A program made the position numbers and the translations under genes. Shown one piece after another: positions 8,597 to 17,845 of a stretch of 64,000 bases of DNA (the first letter of the stretch is position 1; each line of letters starts with the position of its first letter). Under the pieces are notes generated by a model. The model did no database searches and was not told the origin of the DNA. It was given only the letters and a program-made list of their open reading frames with translations. Source of the stretch: Curtobacterium sp. MCJR17_020 (GTDB taxonomy: Bacteria > Actinomycetota > Actinomycetes > Actinomycetales > Microbacteriaceae); contig NZ_CP126260.1 of the NCBI RefSeq assembly GCF_003234365.2, forward strand, positions 3,162,001 through 3,226,000, in the 5' to 3' direction.

Positions 8597-9892
8597 ATGA
8601 GCGGCATGACGGAGACGAACCAGACCCTCGACATCGACATCGTCGTCCCCTGCTACAACGAGCAGGACACGCTCGCGGCCCACGTGCGCCGCCTGCACAC
8701 GTTCTGCCGGACGTCGTTGCACCACACCTGGCGGATCACGATCGCCGACAACGCCTCGACCGACGACACCGCGCGGATCGCCGACGACCTGGCCGCCATG
8801 CTGCCCGGCGTGCACGCGGTCCACCTGCCCGAGAAGGGTCGTGGGCGGGCACTCAAGGCCGTGTGGGGTGCATCTCCGGCGACGGTGCTCGTGTACGTCG
8901 ACGAGGACCTGTCGACGGACCTCGCGGCACTCGAGCCGCTCGTGGCACCGCTGCTCTCCGGGCACTCCGACCTGGCGATCGGCACGCGGTTGGCGGACTC
9001 GTCGCGGGTGGTGCGGGGCAGCAAGCGCGAGTTCATCTCCCGCTCGTACAACCTGCTGCTCCGCACGACGATGGGGGTGTCGTTCTCGGACGCCCAGTGC
9101 GGGTTCAAGGCGGTCACGAAACGGGCGGCCGACCAGCTGCTGCCGCTGTGCGAGGACGACGCGTGGTTCTTCGACACCGAGATGCTCGTGCTCGCCGAGC
9201 ACGCGGGCCTCCGGATCCACGAGGTGCCGGTGGACTGGGTCGACGACGTGAACTCGTCGGTGCAGATCGCCTCGACCGCCACCGAGGACCTCAAGGGCAT
9301 GTGGCGCGTCTCGCGGGGCATCGCCAGCGGGCGGGTGCCGGTGGGTGCCGTGTACGAGACCATCGGCCGCCGTCCGTTCACGCCACCGCACGTCGGGTTC
9401 CTCGGGCAGGTGCTGCGCTTCGGCGCCATCGGGGTGCTGTCGACCGTCGCGTTCGCAGTGCTGTACGCACTGTTCCGTCCGGCGATCGGGGCGCAGACGG
9501 CGGACTTCACCGCCCTGTTGCTGACCGCGATCGGCAACACCGCACTGAACCGGCGCTTCACCTTCGGCCTCCGCGGGCGGGCCGGGGCGGGGCGGCACCA
9601 CGTGCAGGGGCTGGTCGTGTTCGGCATCGCCTGGGCGATCACGTCGGGGTCCCTGGTCGTGCTGCACAGCAGCGTGCCGGGAGCGTCGCACGGTGCCGAG
9701 ATCCTGGTCTTGACGGCCGCCAACCTGGTCGCGACCTGCGTCCGGTTCGTGCTGTTCAAGGCGTGGGTGTTCCGCAGCGGCCGCCGTCGCCCGGAGCTCA
9801 TCCGCGCCGGTACGACCCCCGCCGCCGACGCCAGCACGGCGGTGACGGAGCCGATCACCGTCGACGAACGGACCGGCGAGCGCGCGGCCTGA
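8597..9892 (+). CDS. GT2 polyprenyl-phosphate glycosyltransferase fused to a GtrA flippase-like domain
   Basis: About 431 residues. The N-terminal GT2 domain (about residues 10-240) has 'DIVVPCYNEQDTL', 'ADNASTDDTA' and the DxD-like 'VDEDLSTDL', as in dolichol-phosphate mannosyltransferases. The C-terminal GtrA domain (about 268-400) has four helices starting 'QVLRFGAIGVLSTVAFAVLYAL'. Such fusions charge a polyprenyl phosphate with a sugar and help move it across the membrane for a GT-C enzyme; the GT39 protein at 2415 is a possible user. ATGs at 8579, 8597 and 8606 are all in frame; none has a strong ribosome binding site. Confidence 0.87.
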   Translation: MSGMTETNQTLDIDIVVPCYNEQDTLAAHVRRLHTFCRTSLHHTWRITIADNASTDDTARIADDLAAMLPGVHAVHLPEKGRGRALKAVWGASPATVLVYVDEDLSTDLAALEPLVAPLLSGHSDLAIGTRLADSSRVVRGSKREFISRSYNLLLRTTMGVSFSDAQCGFKAVTKRAADQLLPLCEDDAWFFDTEMLVLAEHAGLRIHEVPVDWVDDVNSSVQIASTATEDLKGMWRVSRGIASGRVPVGAVYETIGRRPFTPPHVGFLGQVLRFGAIGVLSTVAFAVLYALFRPAIGAQTADFTALLLTAIGNTALNRRFTFGLRGRAGAGRHHVQGLVVFGIAWAITSGSLVVLHSSVPGASHGAEILVLTAANLVATCVRFVLFKAWVFRSGRRRPELIRAGTTPAADASTAVTEPITVDERTGERAA

Positions 9893-9959
9893 CACCGTGC
9901 CGGGCTGGCCACTCGGTGCGGGGTCGTTCGGCACGTGCGGTCCGCCGCACCGCGCGGTG

Positions 9960-9989
9960 TTGCGTGGGCGGTATACCGCGCCGTAGCAT
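9960..9989 (+). promoter_or_regulatory. Putative promoter and operator for the glutamate-synthase-like operon
   Basis: TTGCGT (9960-9965) and TAGCAT (9984-9989) are 18 bases apart and fit -35/-10 elements. Between them lies a perfect 12-base palindrome GCGGTATACCGC (9968-9979), well placed for a repressor. The leader to the GTG at 10110 is about 115 bases; I see no riboswitch in it. Confidence 0.5.
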
Positions 9990-10109
9990 CGCCGTACCGC
10001 ACCACAACCCCACAGGGCCCGACTGCCAACACCGGTCCGCCCGCGGCGAGCGCTCCATCGATGCAGCCTGGCCGTCCGCTGCCGGCAACGCCCCACTGGA
10101 CCCGCACAC

Positions 10110-13100
10110 GTGAACCCCACCTCCTTCGGTCTCTACGACCCTGCCCGCGAATCGAGCGACTGCGGCGTCGGTTTCATCACCCGACTCGACGGCACGCCCC
10201 ACCACGACGTCATCCGCAAGGGCGACGAAGCGCTCTGCGCCATCCCCCACCGCGGCGGCAAGTCCGCCGAGGGTGTCGGCGACGGCGCCGGTGTGAGCAT
10301 CGACCTGTCGGTGGAGTTCTTCAGCGCCATCACCGGCCAGGAGCTCCGCGCCGGTCACTTCGGTGTCGCGAACTGCTTCGTGCCGAGCGGCGAGGGTGTG
10401 ACGGCGGACGCCGAGCGCGCCCGTGCGCAGCAGACCGTCACGGACGCCATCGAGCAGCAGGGCTTCGAGCTGCTCGTCGTCCGCGACGTCCCGGTGGACC
10501 ACTCCGTCGCCCGCCCCGAGGCCGAGCAGTACCAGCTGCCGATCGTGCAGTGGGTCTTCCGCGCGCCCGAGCAGTGGGACCGCACCGAGGTCGACGCGGC
10601 GGCGAACCGTGCCCTGCTCGCGATCGAGTCGGTGTCCTACGGCGAAGCCGCCGAGCAGCGCGCCGAGCACGCGGCCCTGTACCCGCTGTCGCTCAGCGCC
10701 CGGACCCAGATCCTGAAGGGCCGCCTGAACTCGGGCGAGGTCATCGGGTACTTCACGGACCTGCGAGACCCGCGTCACTCGGTGCGGACGCTGTACTTCC
10801 ACACCCGGTTCTCGACGAACACCGAGCCGCACCCGACGATGGCGCAGCCGTTCCGGCTGATGGCGCACAACGGCGAGCTGAACACCGACCGGAAGAACCG
10901 TCTGTCGGACGAGGCACTGGCGCGTGCCCGCACCCGCAGCATCGTCCGCCCGCCCGGGCAGTCGGACTCGAGCCGCCTCGACCAGACGCTGCAGAGCCGC
11001 GTGTTCGACGACGGGCTCGAGATCGTCGAGGCCGTGGTCTCGCTCATGCCGCCGGCGTGGGAGAACGACCGCACGCTGACCGCCGACGTGCGGGACATGC
11101 TCGAGTACTTCTCGCTGTACGAGGAGAAGAACGACGGCCCCGCCGCCGTGATCTTCAGCGACGGCGACGTGGTCGGCGCGCGCCTGGACCGCCTGGGGCT
11201 GCGTCCGCTGCGCACCGTCGAGACCACCGAGTACCTGATGGTGTCGTCCGAGGCCGGTCAGGTCACGTTCGACGCCGACGAGGTCGTGCACCGCGGCCGC
11301 ATCGAGGCCGGCGGCATGCTCGTCGTCGACCACCGCACCGGGACCCGGATGCGCACGGACGAGGTGCTGCGCATGCTCGCGGCCCGCCGCGACTACGGCA
11401 CGCTGCTCGACGCGGCCCGTGTGAACCTCGACGACCTGCCCGCGCCCGCGTACGACCGCACCAGGAACACCCTGGGCTACGCGGGTGACCTGTCGCTCGC
11501 CGGCCGGTACGTGGCGTACTCGCTGAACCAGGAGAGCTTCCGGTTCATGCTCGACCCGATGCTGCAGAACGGCTCGGAGCGGATCTCGGCGATGGGCTAC
11601 GGCAACGCCATCAACGCCCTGAGCGACACCGAGGGCGGCATGGCGAAGTACTTCTCGCAGCGCTTCGCCCAGGTGACGAACCCGCCGCTCGACTCGATCC
11701 GCGAAGCCGACGGGATGAGCATGCGCGTGGCGCTCGGCGCGAAGCCGGACGGCACGGGTTCGACGAGCCGCCAGCTCGTCGTGCAGTCGCCGATCCTCGG
11801 CCACCTGGACATGGTGCGCCTGCGCGACCAGGACATCGTGCCGCTCGAGCGCTTCGACATGCTCTACGTGCCGGTGCTCGGCGACGAGCAGGCGAACGCG
11901 GACGCCGTGCGCGACGCCGTGGACGCCCTGTGCGACGCCGTGGAGCAGTTCGCGGGGACGTCCGGCGGCATCGCCGTGCTGACCGACCGCGAGGTCTCGT
12001 CGACCCGTGCGCCCCTGCCCGTGATCCTGGCCGTGGCCGCCGTGAACCAGCGGCTCATCGAGACCGGGTTGCGCCTTCGGGTGTCCGTCGTCGCTGAGAG
12101 CGGTCAGCTGCCATCGTCACACCACGTGGCGACGGCCCTGGGCTTCGGCGCCTCGGCTGTGTACAGCTTGAGCGCGCGCCTGCGTGCCGAGGAGAAGTAC
12201 CCCGCGGCGCCCGCCCCCGCTGGCGAGCTCACCGCGACGGACCTCGCGCTGAAGCAGTTCCGCAAGGCCGCCGAGAAGGCGCTCGCGAAGACCATGGGCC
12301 GCGTCGGCCTCTGCACCGCCGAGAGCTACATCGGTGGCGCGTTCTTCGAGCCGAACTACCTGGACACCGGCGACGACGTCCTGGCTCGGGTGTTCCCGCA
12401 CATGCAGGCGCCGGTCGGCGGTGTCGGCTTCGCCCGCATCGCCCAGGCGGCGACGGACTGGCACGAGCGTGCCCGCTCGGTCGCGGCCGAGGGCCAGGTC
12501 CCCCTGCTCGGCCTGTTCAAGGAGCGTTCGGACGGTGCCGGCCACTCGTTCGGCGTCGCGAGCGTCCGCGGGTTCGGCGGGATGACCGAGGAGCGTCCGT
12601 CCTTCGAGCGCTCCGGCGACTCGGACGCGCTGCGCCTGCTGACGCTCGGCCAGCTCGACGACTCGTTCGGCATCACCGACGCCGCGTACCGCAACACCGG
12701 GTACGACCGCCTCAGTGACACCGAGATCGACCAGCACCGGATCACGCCGGGCTACGTCACGTTCCTGCAGACCACGCACGACGAACGGTCGCGCCGCCCC
12801 GCTGCGCTCCGCGACGTGCTCGCGCTGCCCGCGGACGTCACCGGCATCGACACGGCCGAGGACTTCGCCCGCGAGCTGGGTCGGTTCTCGACGACCGGCA
12901 ACGCCAGCGTCACCGTGCGCGGGCTGTCCGGCTCGCGTCCGGCGTTCTCCGACGAGCTCCCGGGAGGCACGGAGCGGTTCCGCCTGGAGCTCGCGTCGAC
13001 GGGCGCCACGGGTGCACTGCGCCACCAGGCCCTGGCAGACGGCCTCGGGCTGCTGTACCCGGGCCAGGTCGACGTCGACTCCGTCGACGACACCCAGGTG

Positions 13101-15677
13101 ACGCTCCGCGCCACCGGCGCGGCCGTCGGGCTGCTCGCCCTGCTCGAGAGCGCGCCCGACAGCGTCGAGCTCGACGAGGTCCAGCCGGCACACGAGATCA
13201 CCCGGACCCTGGCGTCCGGCGCGATGAGCCACGGCGCCCTCGTCGCCACCGCGCACGAGGCGGTGGCGCACGGCACGAACATGGTCGGCGGCATGTCGAA
13301 CAGTGGTGAGGGCGGCGAGCACCACTCCCGCTACGGCACCATCCGCGGCTCGCGGATCAAGCAGTTCGCCTCGGGTCGCTTCGGCATCTGGGCGGGCTAC
13401 CTCGCCGACCCCATGCTCGAGGAACTCGAGATCAAGATCGGTCAGGGCGCGAAGCCCGGCGAGGGCGGTCAGCTGCCCGCGCCGAAGGTCACGGTGGACA
13501 TCGCCGCGGCCCGTGGTGGCACGCCCGGCGTCGAGCTCATCTCGCCGCCGCCGCACCACGACACGTACTCGATCGAGGACCTGGCGCAGCTCATCCACGA
13601 CTGCAAGGCCGCCCGCGTCCGGGTGATCGTGAAGCTCGTGTCCTCCGAGGGCATCGGCACCATCGCGGTCGGCGTCGCCAAGGCCGGCGCGGACGTCATC
13701 AACGTCGCGGGCAACACCGGTGGCACCGGCGCCGCGGCCGTCACGAGCCTGAAGTACGCGGGACGTTCGGCGGAGATCGGCGTCGCCGAGGTCCACCAGG
13801 CCCTCGTCGCGAACGGCCTGCGCTCCAAGGTCACGCTCCGTTGCTCGGGCGCGCACCAGACCGGGTCCGACGTCGTGACGAGCGCCCTGCTCGGCGGCGA
13901 CAGCTTCGAGTTCGGCACGACCGCGCTCATGATGCTCGGCTGCGTCATGGCGAAGAACTGCAACGTGAAGTGCCCGGCCGGCCTCACCACGAACGCCGAG
14001 GCGTTCGAGGGCGACCCGCGTGCACTCGCGCAGTACCTGCTCAACATCGCCCACGACGTGCGGCAGATCCTGGCCCGCCTCGGCCTGCGCTCCCTGCGCG
14101 AGGCACGGGGTCGCACCGACCTGCTGCAGCTCCTCGACCACCCGGCGAGCGTCGGCCGTCTGGACGCCCGCGCCCTGCTCGCGCAGGTGCCGGAGAAGGT
14201 CGTGACGGACCCGGAGTACCTGGAGAAGGACTTCCACACCGACGACGCACTGCTCGAGCGCATCCGCACGGCGCTGGTCGACCACGCCCAGGAGCACGTG
14301 CTCGTGCACGGCGTCCTGCTCGGCAACAGCGACAAGTCCGTCGGCGGTCAGCTCGGCATCGACGTCGAGCGCCTGCTCAACCACGAGCTCCGCGCCGAGG
14401 ACGTCCAGGGGCTGCCCGCCGTGGCGACCGACGACCGCGGGCGCCGCCGGCTGGTCGACGGTGCGGTCACGATCCGCACCCAGGGCTCGGCCGGGCAGTC
14501 GTACGGCGTGTTCAACAACGACGGCATAGTGCTCGAGCACACCGGCACCGCGAACGACGGCGTCGGCAAGAGCCAGAGCGGCGGTCGGATCATCGTCCGT
14601 GCACCGGGCGGCGGCAGTGCCGACCAGGGCGGGAACGTGCTGATCGGCAACTTCGCGCTCTTCGGGGCCACCGGCGGCCGCACGTTCGTCGAGGGCGAGG
14701 CCGGAGACCGCTTCGCCGTGCGCAACTCCGGCGCCACGGCCGTGGTCGAGGGCGTCGGCGACTTCGGGTGCGAGTACATGACCGGCGGTGCCGTGTTCAA
14801 CCTCGGCGCGTTCGGCAAGGGCCTCGGCAACGGCATGTCCGGCGGGTTCCTGTACCAGTACGACCCGTCCGGTCAGGTCGCCGAGCGCGCCAGCACCGAC
14901 TCGCTCCTCGTGTTCCCGGTGACCGACACCGAGCGCGGAGCGTTCCACGAGGCCGGCGCGCGACTGCTGCTCGAGTGGCACCTCGAGGCGACCGGGTCGG
15001 CGCTGGCCGAGCGGCTGCTCGCCGACTGGGAGACCACCCGGCAGCACGTGTTCGTCGGCATGCCGCGCGCGCTCCTGCTCTCGCAGGACGCCGGCGAGAT
15101 CCTCGCGGCCGCCACCCGCCCCGAGCTGCTCGACGAGCTCGCGACCTCGATCGCCACGGACAAGCTCCGTGCGTTCAAGGTCGACTACCGCGACCAGCGC
15201 ACCGTCCTCGACGGCCGTGCCCCGGCGCTCGGCGACCAGGGCGACGACATGTTCTCGCTGCTGTCGTCGTACACGGTGCTCGGCGTCGCCCAGGACGTCG
15301 CCCTCGAGCGCGTCCCCGGTGCGGGTGCGAACGACCCCCGCGTCACCGAAGCGGTGAAGAACCTCGTCCTGACCGAGGACTTCTCCGTGAAGCAGCGCGT
15401 CGTGAAGTACCTGCGCGGCACGCTCGACCGGTTCGCGGACGACCAGCTCGCGACGCTCATCGCGATCAAGCGGCTCGACGACTACAAGCGTGCGCTCACG
15501 CAGCGGAACAACCGCAGCATGGACGCACCGGGCACCACGGGGTGGATCATGCACCAGAACGCCAAGAACGACGGACGCGTCCGCGAGGCCCGCTTCGACG
15601 AGCTGCTCGCCACCGCGGCGCTCGAGGACATCGCCCGCCGTGCACCCCAGGCGCCGACCGAGGCGGTGTCCGCGTGA
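10110..15677 (+). CDS. Glutamate synthase large-subunit-like protein, unusually long
   Basis: 1855 residues against about 1500 for normal GltB. The amidotransferase domain is intact: a short propeptide leads to nucleophile Cys18 in 'DCGVGFITRLDGTPHH', and 'RFSTNTEPHPTMAQPFRLMAHNGELNT' (split here as FSTNTEPHPTMAQPFR and LMAHNGELNT) is canonical. Then come central, FMN/synthase ('GMSNSGEGGEHHSRYG', 'NVAGNTGGTGAAAV') and GXGXG ('RNSGATAVVEGVGDFGCEYM') domains. The [3Fe-4S] cysteines are C1278, C1284 and C1288: C-X5-C-X3-C, one residue tighter than the usual C-X5-C-X4-C. Extra length lies before the cluster and in about 200 C-terminal residues. Expected reaction: glutamine + 2-oxoglutarate to two glutamates. 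No GltD follows; the stop overlaps the start of a diflavin reductase, the likely electron donor. It starts with GTG. Confidence 0.85.
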   Translation: MNPTSFGLYDPARESSDCGVGFITRLDGTPHHDVIRKGDEALCAIPHRGGKSAEGVGDGAGVSIDLSVEFFSAITGQELRAGHFGVANCFVPSGEGVTADAERARAQQTVTDAIEQQGFELLVVRDVPVDHSVARPEAEQYQLPIVQWVFRAPEQWDRTEVDAAANRALLAIESVSYGEAAEQRAEHAALYPLSLSARTQILKGRLNSGEVIGYFTDLRDPRHSVRTLYFHTRFSTNTEPHPTMAQPFRLMAHNGELNTDRKNRLSDEALARARTRSIVRPPGQSDSSRLDQTLQSRVFDDGLEIVEAVVSLMPPAWENDRTLTADVRDMLEYFSLYEEKNDGPAAVIFSDGDVVGARLDRLGLRPLRTVETTEYLMVSSEAGQVTFDADEVVHRGRIEAGGMLVVDHRTGTRMRTDEVLRMLAARRDYGTLLDAARVNLDDLPAPAYDRTRNTLGYAGDLSLAGRYVAYSLNQESFRFMLDPMLQNGSERISAMGYGNAINALSDTEGGMAKYFSQRFAQVTNPPLDSIREADGMSMRVALGAKPDGTGSTSRQLVVQSPILGHLDMVRLRDQDIVPLERFDMLYVPVLGDEQANADAVRDAVDALCDAVEQFAGTSGGIAVLTDREVSSTRAPLPVILAVAAVNQRLIETGLRLRVSVVAESGQLPSSHHVATALGFGASAVYSLSARLRAEEKYPAAPAPAGELTATDLALKQFRKAAEKALAKTMGRVGLCTAESYIGGAFFEPNYLDTGDDVLARVFPHMQAPVGGVGFARIAQAATDWHERARSVAAEGQVPLLGLFKERSDGAGHSFGVASVRGFGGMTEERPSFERSGDSDALRLLTLGQLDDSFGITDAAYRNTGYDRLSDTEIDQHRITPGYVTFLQTTHDERSRRPAALRDVLALPADVTGIDTAEDFARELGRFSTTGNASVTVRGLSGSRPAFSDELPGGTERFRLELASTGATGALRHQALADGLGLLYPGQVDVDSVDDTQVTLRATGAAVGLLALLESAPDSVELDEVQPAHEITRTLASGAMSHGALVATAHEAVAHGTNMVGGMSNSGEGGEHHSRYGTIRGSRIKQFASGRFGIWAGYLADPMLEELEIKIGQGAKPGEGGQLPAPKVTVDIAAARGGTPGVELISPPPHHDTYSIEDLAQLIHDCKAARVRVIVKLVSSEGIGTIAVGVAKAGADVINVAGNTGGTGAAAVTSLKYAGRSAEIGVAEVHQALVANGLRSKVTLRCSGAHQTGSDVVTSALLGGDSFEFGTTALMMLGCVMAKNCNVKCPAGLTTNAEAFEGDPRALAQYLLNIAHDVRQILARLGLRSLREARGRTDLLQLLDHPASVGRLDARALLAQVPEKVVTDPEYLEKDFHTDDALLERIRTALVDHAQEHVLVHGVLLGNSDKSVGGQLGIDVERLLNHELRAEDVQGLPAVATDDRGRRRLVDGAVTIRTQGSAGQSYGVFNNDGIVLEHTGTANDGVGKSQSGGRIIVRAPGGGSADQGGNVLIGNFALFGATGGRTFVEGEAGDRFAVRNSGATAVVEGVGDFGCEYMTGGAVFNLGAFGKGLGNGMSGGFLYQYDPSGQVAERASTDSLLVFPVTDTERGAFHEAGARLLLEWHLEATGSALAERLLADWETTRQHVFVGMPRALLLSQDAGEILAAATRPELLDELATSIATDKLRAFKVDYRDQRTVLDGRAPALGDQGDDMFSLLSSYTVLGVAQDVALERVPGAGANDPRVTEAVKNLVLTEDFSVKQRVVKYLRGTLDRFADDQLATLIAIKRLDDYKRALTQRNNRSMDAPGTTGWIMHQNAKNDGRVREARFDELLATAALEDIARRAPQAPTEAVSA

Positions 15678-17464
15678 GCCTGCTCCCCCCGACCGGATCG
15701 CTGATCCCCGTCGACGCACCGTTCTCGGCCGCCCAGGAGTCCTGGCTGGCCGGGTTCATCGCGGGCATCGCCGCCGCCGGCAAGAAGGCGTCCGGCGCCG
15801 CCCCCACGACGACGATCGACGTGCTGTTCGGCACGCAGACCGGCAACGCGGAGTTCCTGGCCGACGAGCTCGTCGCCGGGGCGAAGGCCCGTGGGCTCGG
15901 CGGCCGTGCCGCCGCGCTCGACGCCGTCACCCCGGAGCAGCTCGCCGGGATGACCCACGTGCTCGTCGTCACCTCGACGTACGGCGAGGGCGAGATGCCC
16001 GACAACGCCGGCCTGTTCTGGGACGCGGTCCAGGCGCCCACCGTGCCGCGGCTCGAGGGGCTGCAGTACGCGGTCCTCGGCCTCGGGGACACCAGCTACG
16101 ACGAGTTCTGCCAGGCCGGCAAGCTCCTCGACACCCGCTTCGAGCAGCTCGGCGCGACCCGGGTGCACGACCGCGTGGACTGCGACGTCGACTTCGAGGA
16201 CGCCGCCGCACTCTGGAGCGCCGCCGTGCTCGACCGGCTCGCTGCCGAGGCCGGCGCGACCGGCGCACCCGGCGCGACCACGGGCAGTGGTGCCGGCGAC
16301 GGTGCCACCGCGACCGGCGGGGCGGGCGCGGGCCGTGCCTCCCGGCCGGGGTCGCAGTGGAACAAGCGCAACCCGTACCCGTCACGGCTGGCCGAGAACC
16401 GGCTGCTCTCCTCGCCGCGCAGCGCGAAGGAGATCCGGCACTACGAGTTCGACCTCGGCGACTCCGGCATCCAGTACGCCGCCGGCGACGCGCTGGCGGT
16501 CGTGCCGGTCAACGACGAGGTCTTCGTCGCGGAACTGCTCGAGCAGGTCGGCGCGAACGGCGGCGAGTCGTTCGACGGCCGACCGATCACCGAGGTCCTG
16601 CGGAACGACCGTGAGATCCGCACGCCGTCGAAGGACCTCATCGCGGACCTCGTGCAGCGCGCCCCGGCGAGCGAACTCGCCGCGGTCGTCTCGCACGGCG
16701 ACAAGCACGAACTGGACCGCTGGCTGTGGGGCCGTGACGTCCTCGACCTGCTGCGCGACGCCGGACCGGCCGCTCCCGGGCTCGACGAGCTGCTGCCGAA
16801 CCTGCGCGCGCTGCAGGCACGCCAGTACTCGATCTCGTCGAGCCCGCTGGCGCACCCGGACCGCATCCACCTGACCATCGCGTCCGTCCGGTACGGCGAC
16901 CCGCACCGGATGTACGCCGGCGTCGCGTCGACGTTCCTGGCCGACCGGGTCGCCCCCGACCAAACGGTCGACGTCTACCTGCAGCCGAACGCGTCGTTCG
17001 GCGTGCCGGCGGACGCGTCCGCGCCGATGATCATGATCGGTCCGGGCACCGGCATCGCCCCGTTCCGCGGGTTCCTGCACGAGCGGGCCGCGGCCGGTGC
17101 GACGGGGCGCAACTGGCTGTTCTTCGGCGACCAGCACCGCGACACCGACTTCGTCTACCAGGACGAGCTCACCGAGCTGCAGGAGCAGGGCGTGCTGAAC
17201 CGCCTCGACCTGGCGTTCTCACGCGACCAGGCCGAGAAGGTCTACGTGCAGACGCGGATGCGCGAGCAGTCCGCCGAGCTGTTCGCCTGGCTCGAGGACG
17301 GCGGCCACGTGTACGTGTGCGGCGACGCCTCGCGGATGGCGAAGGACGTCGAGGCCGCGCTGCTCGACGTCATCCGCACCGGCCGCGGGCGGGACGAGGA
17401 CGACGCGCTGTCGTACCTCGCCGACCTGCGCCGCACGAAGCGGTACGTCCGCGACGTCTACTGA
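15674..17464 (+). CDS. CysJ-like NADPH diflavin reductase
   Basis: 596 residues, full length for the CysJ family (599 in E. coli). The flavodoxin domain has 'FGTQTGNAEFLADEL' and 'TSTYGEGEMPDNAGLFW'. A linker rich in Gly/Ala/Thr (about 195-235) leads to the FAD domain with 'RQYSISSSPL' and the NADP domain with 'MIGPGTGIAPFRGFLHER' and C-terminal 'KRYVRDVY'. In sulfite reductase this subunit passes NADPH electrons through FAD and FMN to CysI. No cysI or other cys gene is near; the GTG start overlaps the stop of the glutamate-synthase-like gene, so that protein is the probable acceptor. The sulfite reductase label alone would be misleading. Confidence 0.85.
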   Translation: MSLLPPTGSLIPVDAPFSAAQESWLAGFIAGIAAAGKKASGAAPTTTIDVLFGTQTGNAEFLADELVAGAKARGLGGRAAALDAVTPEQLAGMTHVLVVTSTYGEGEMPDNAGLFWDAVQAPTVPRLEGLQYAVLGLGDTSYDEFCQAGKLLDTRFEQLGATRVHDRVDCDVDFEDAAALWSAAVLDRLAAEAGATGAPGATTGSGAGDGATATGGAGAGRASRPGSQWNKRNPYPSRLAENRLLSSPRSAKEIRHYEFDLGDSGIQYAAGDALAVVPVNDEVFVAELLEQVGANGGESFDGRPITEVLRNDREIRTPSKDLIADLVQRAPASELAAVVSHGDKHELDRWLWGRDVLDLLRDAGPAAPGLDELLPNLRALQARQYSISSSPLAHPDRIHLTIASVRYGDPHRMYAGVASTFLADRVAPDQTVDVYLQPNASFGVPADASAPMIMIGPGTGIAPFRGFLHERAAAGATGRNWLFFGDQHRDTDFVYQDELTELQEQGVLNRLDLAFSRDQAEKVYVQTRMREQSAELFAWLEDGGHVYVCGDASRMAKDVEAALLDVIRTGRGRDEDDALSYLADLRRTKRYVRDVY

Positions 17465-17492
17465 GCCAGCAGCCCACGCCCGATCCGGGCAG

Positions 17493-17540
17493 CAGGACGC
17501 CCCGGCAGCGGAACCCGAATCCGACAGCCGGGGCGTCCTG
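17493..17540 (+). terminator. Terminator hairpin after the diflavin reductase
   Basis: Perfect 13-base stem CAGGACGCCCCGG (17493-17505) / CCGGGGCGTCCTG (17528-17540) with a 22-base loop, starting 29 bases after the stop codon. It marks the end of the two-gene operon. Confidence 0.8.
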
Positions 17541-17553
17541 TGGAGGGTGCCGG

Positions 17554-17715
17554 TCAGTGAGGCCTGACCGACGAGCCCAGTGGCGTGACGCAAGGACCCG
17601 GGTGCGATGACCCGGCCTCCTGGACGACGAGTCTCCTGATCCGGGACTCCCGTCGTGCACGCCGCTCGATCGCCGATGGTTGGTCGGCGCCGGGCGCGCA
17701 CTGCGTCACGGTCAT
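17554..17715 (-). CDS. Possible small protein of 53 residues
   Basis: In the gap between the terminator hairpin and the DUF7882-like gene, the minus strand carries a 53-codon frame (MTVTQCAPGADQPSAIERR...) with a strong AGGAGG about 9 bases before the ATG at 17715. The product has an Arg-rich middle and two Cys, and I recognise no family. The rest of the 17541-17845 stretch holds nothing else I can assign. Confidence 0.35.
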   Translation of the reverse strand: MTVTQCAPGADQPSAIERRARRESRIRRLVVQEAGSSHPGPCVTPLGSSVRPH

Positions 17716-17845
17716 TCGGGTCCCCCTCCTGCCGCGGTTCGTCGCCGTCACCGGCTCCCTGGATGCCGGCCCGAAGGGACGACTCTGATCCGCGGTACAG
17801 AAACGGTACGACGATCACCGGGTCTTCGGAACCCGTTGACGGGAA

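Noticed and set aside
12117..15719. Long minus-strand frame opposite the GltB-like gene
   Set aside because: Shadow of the strong GltB-like coding frame; no recognisable domain.
15674..17464. Calling the reductase a sulfite reductase subunit (cysJ)
   Set aside because: The sequence is CysJ-like, but there is no cysI or sulfate assimilation gene nearby and it is coupled to the GltB-like gene, so I left the symbol empty.
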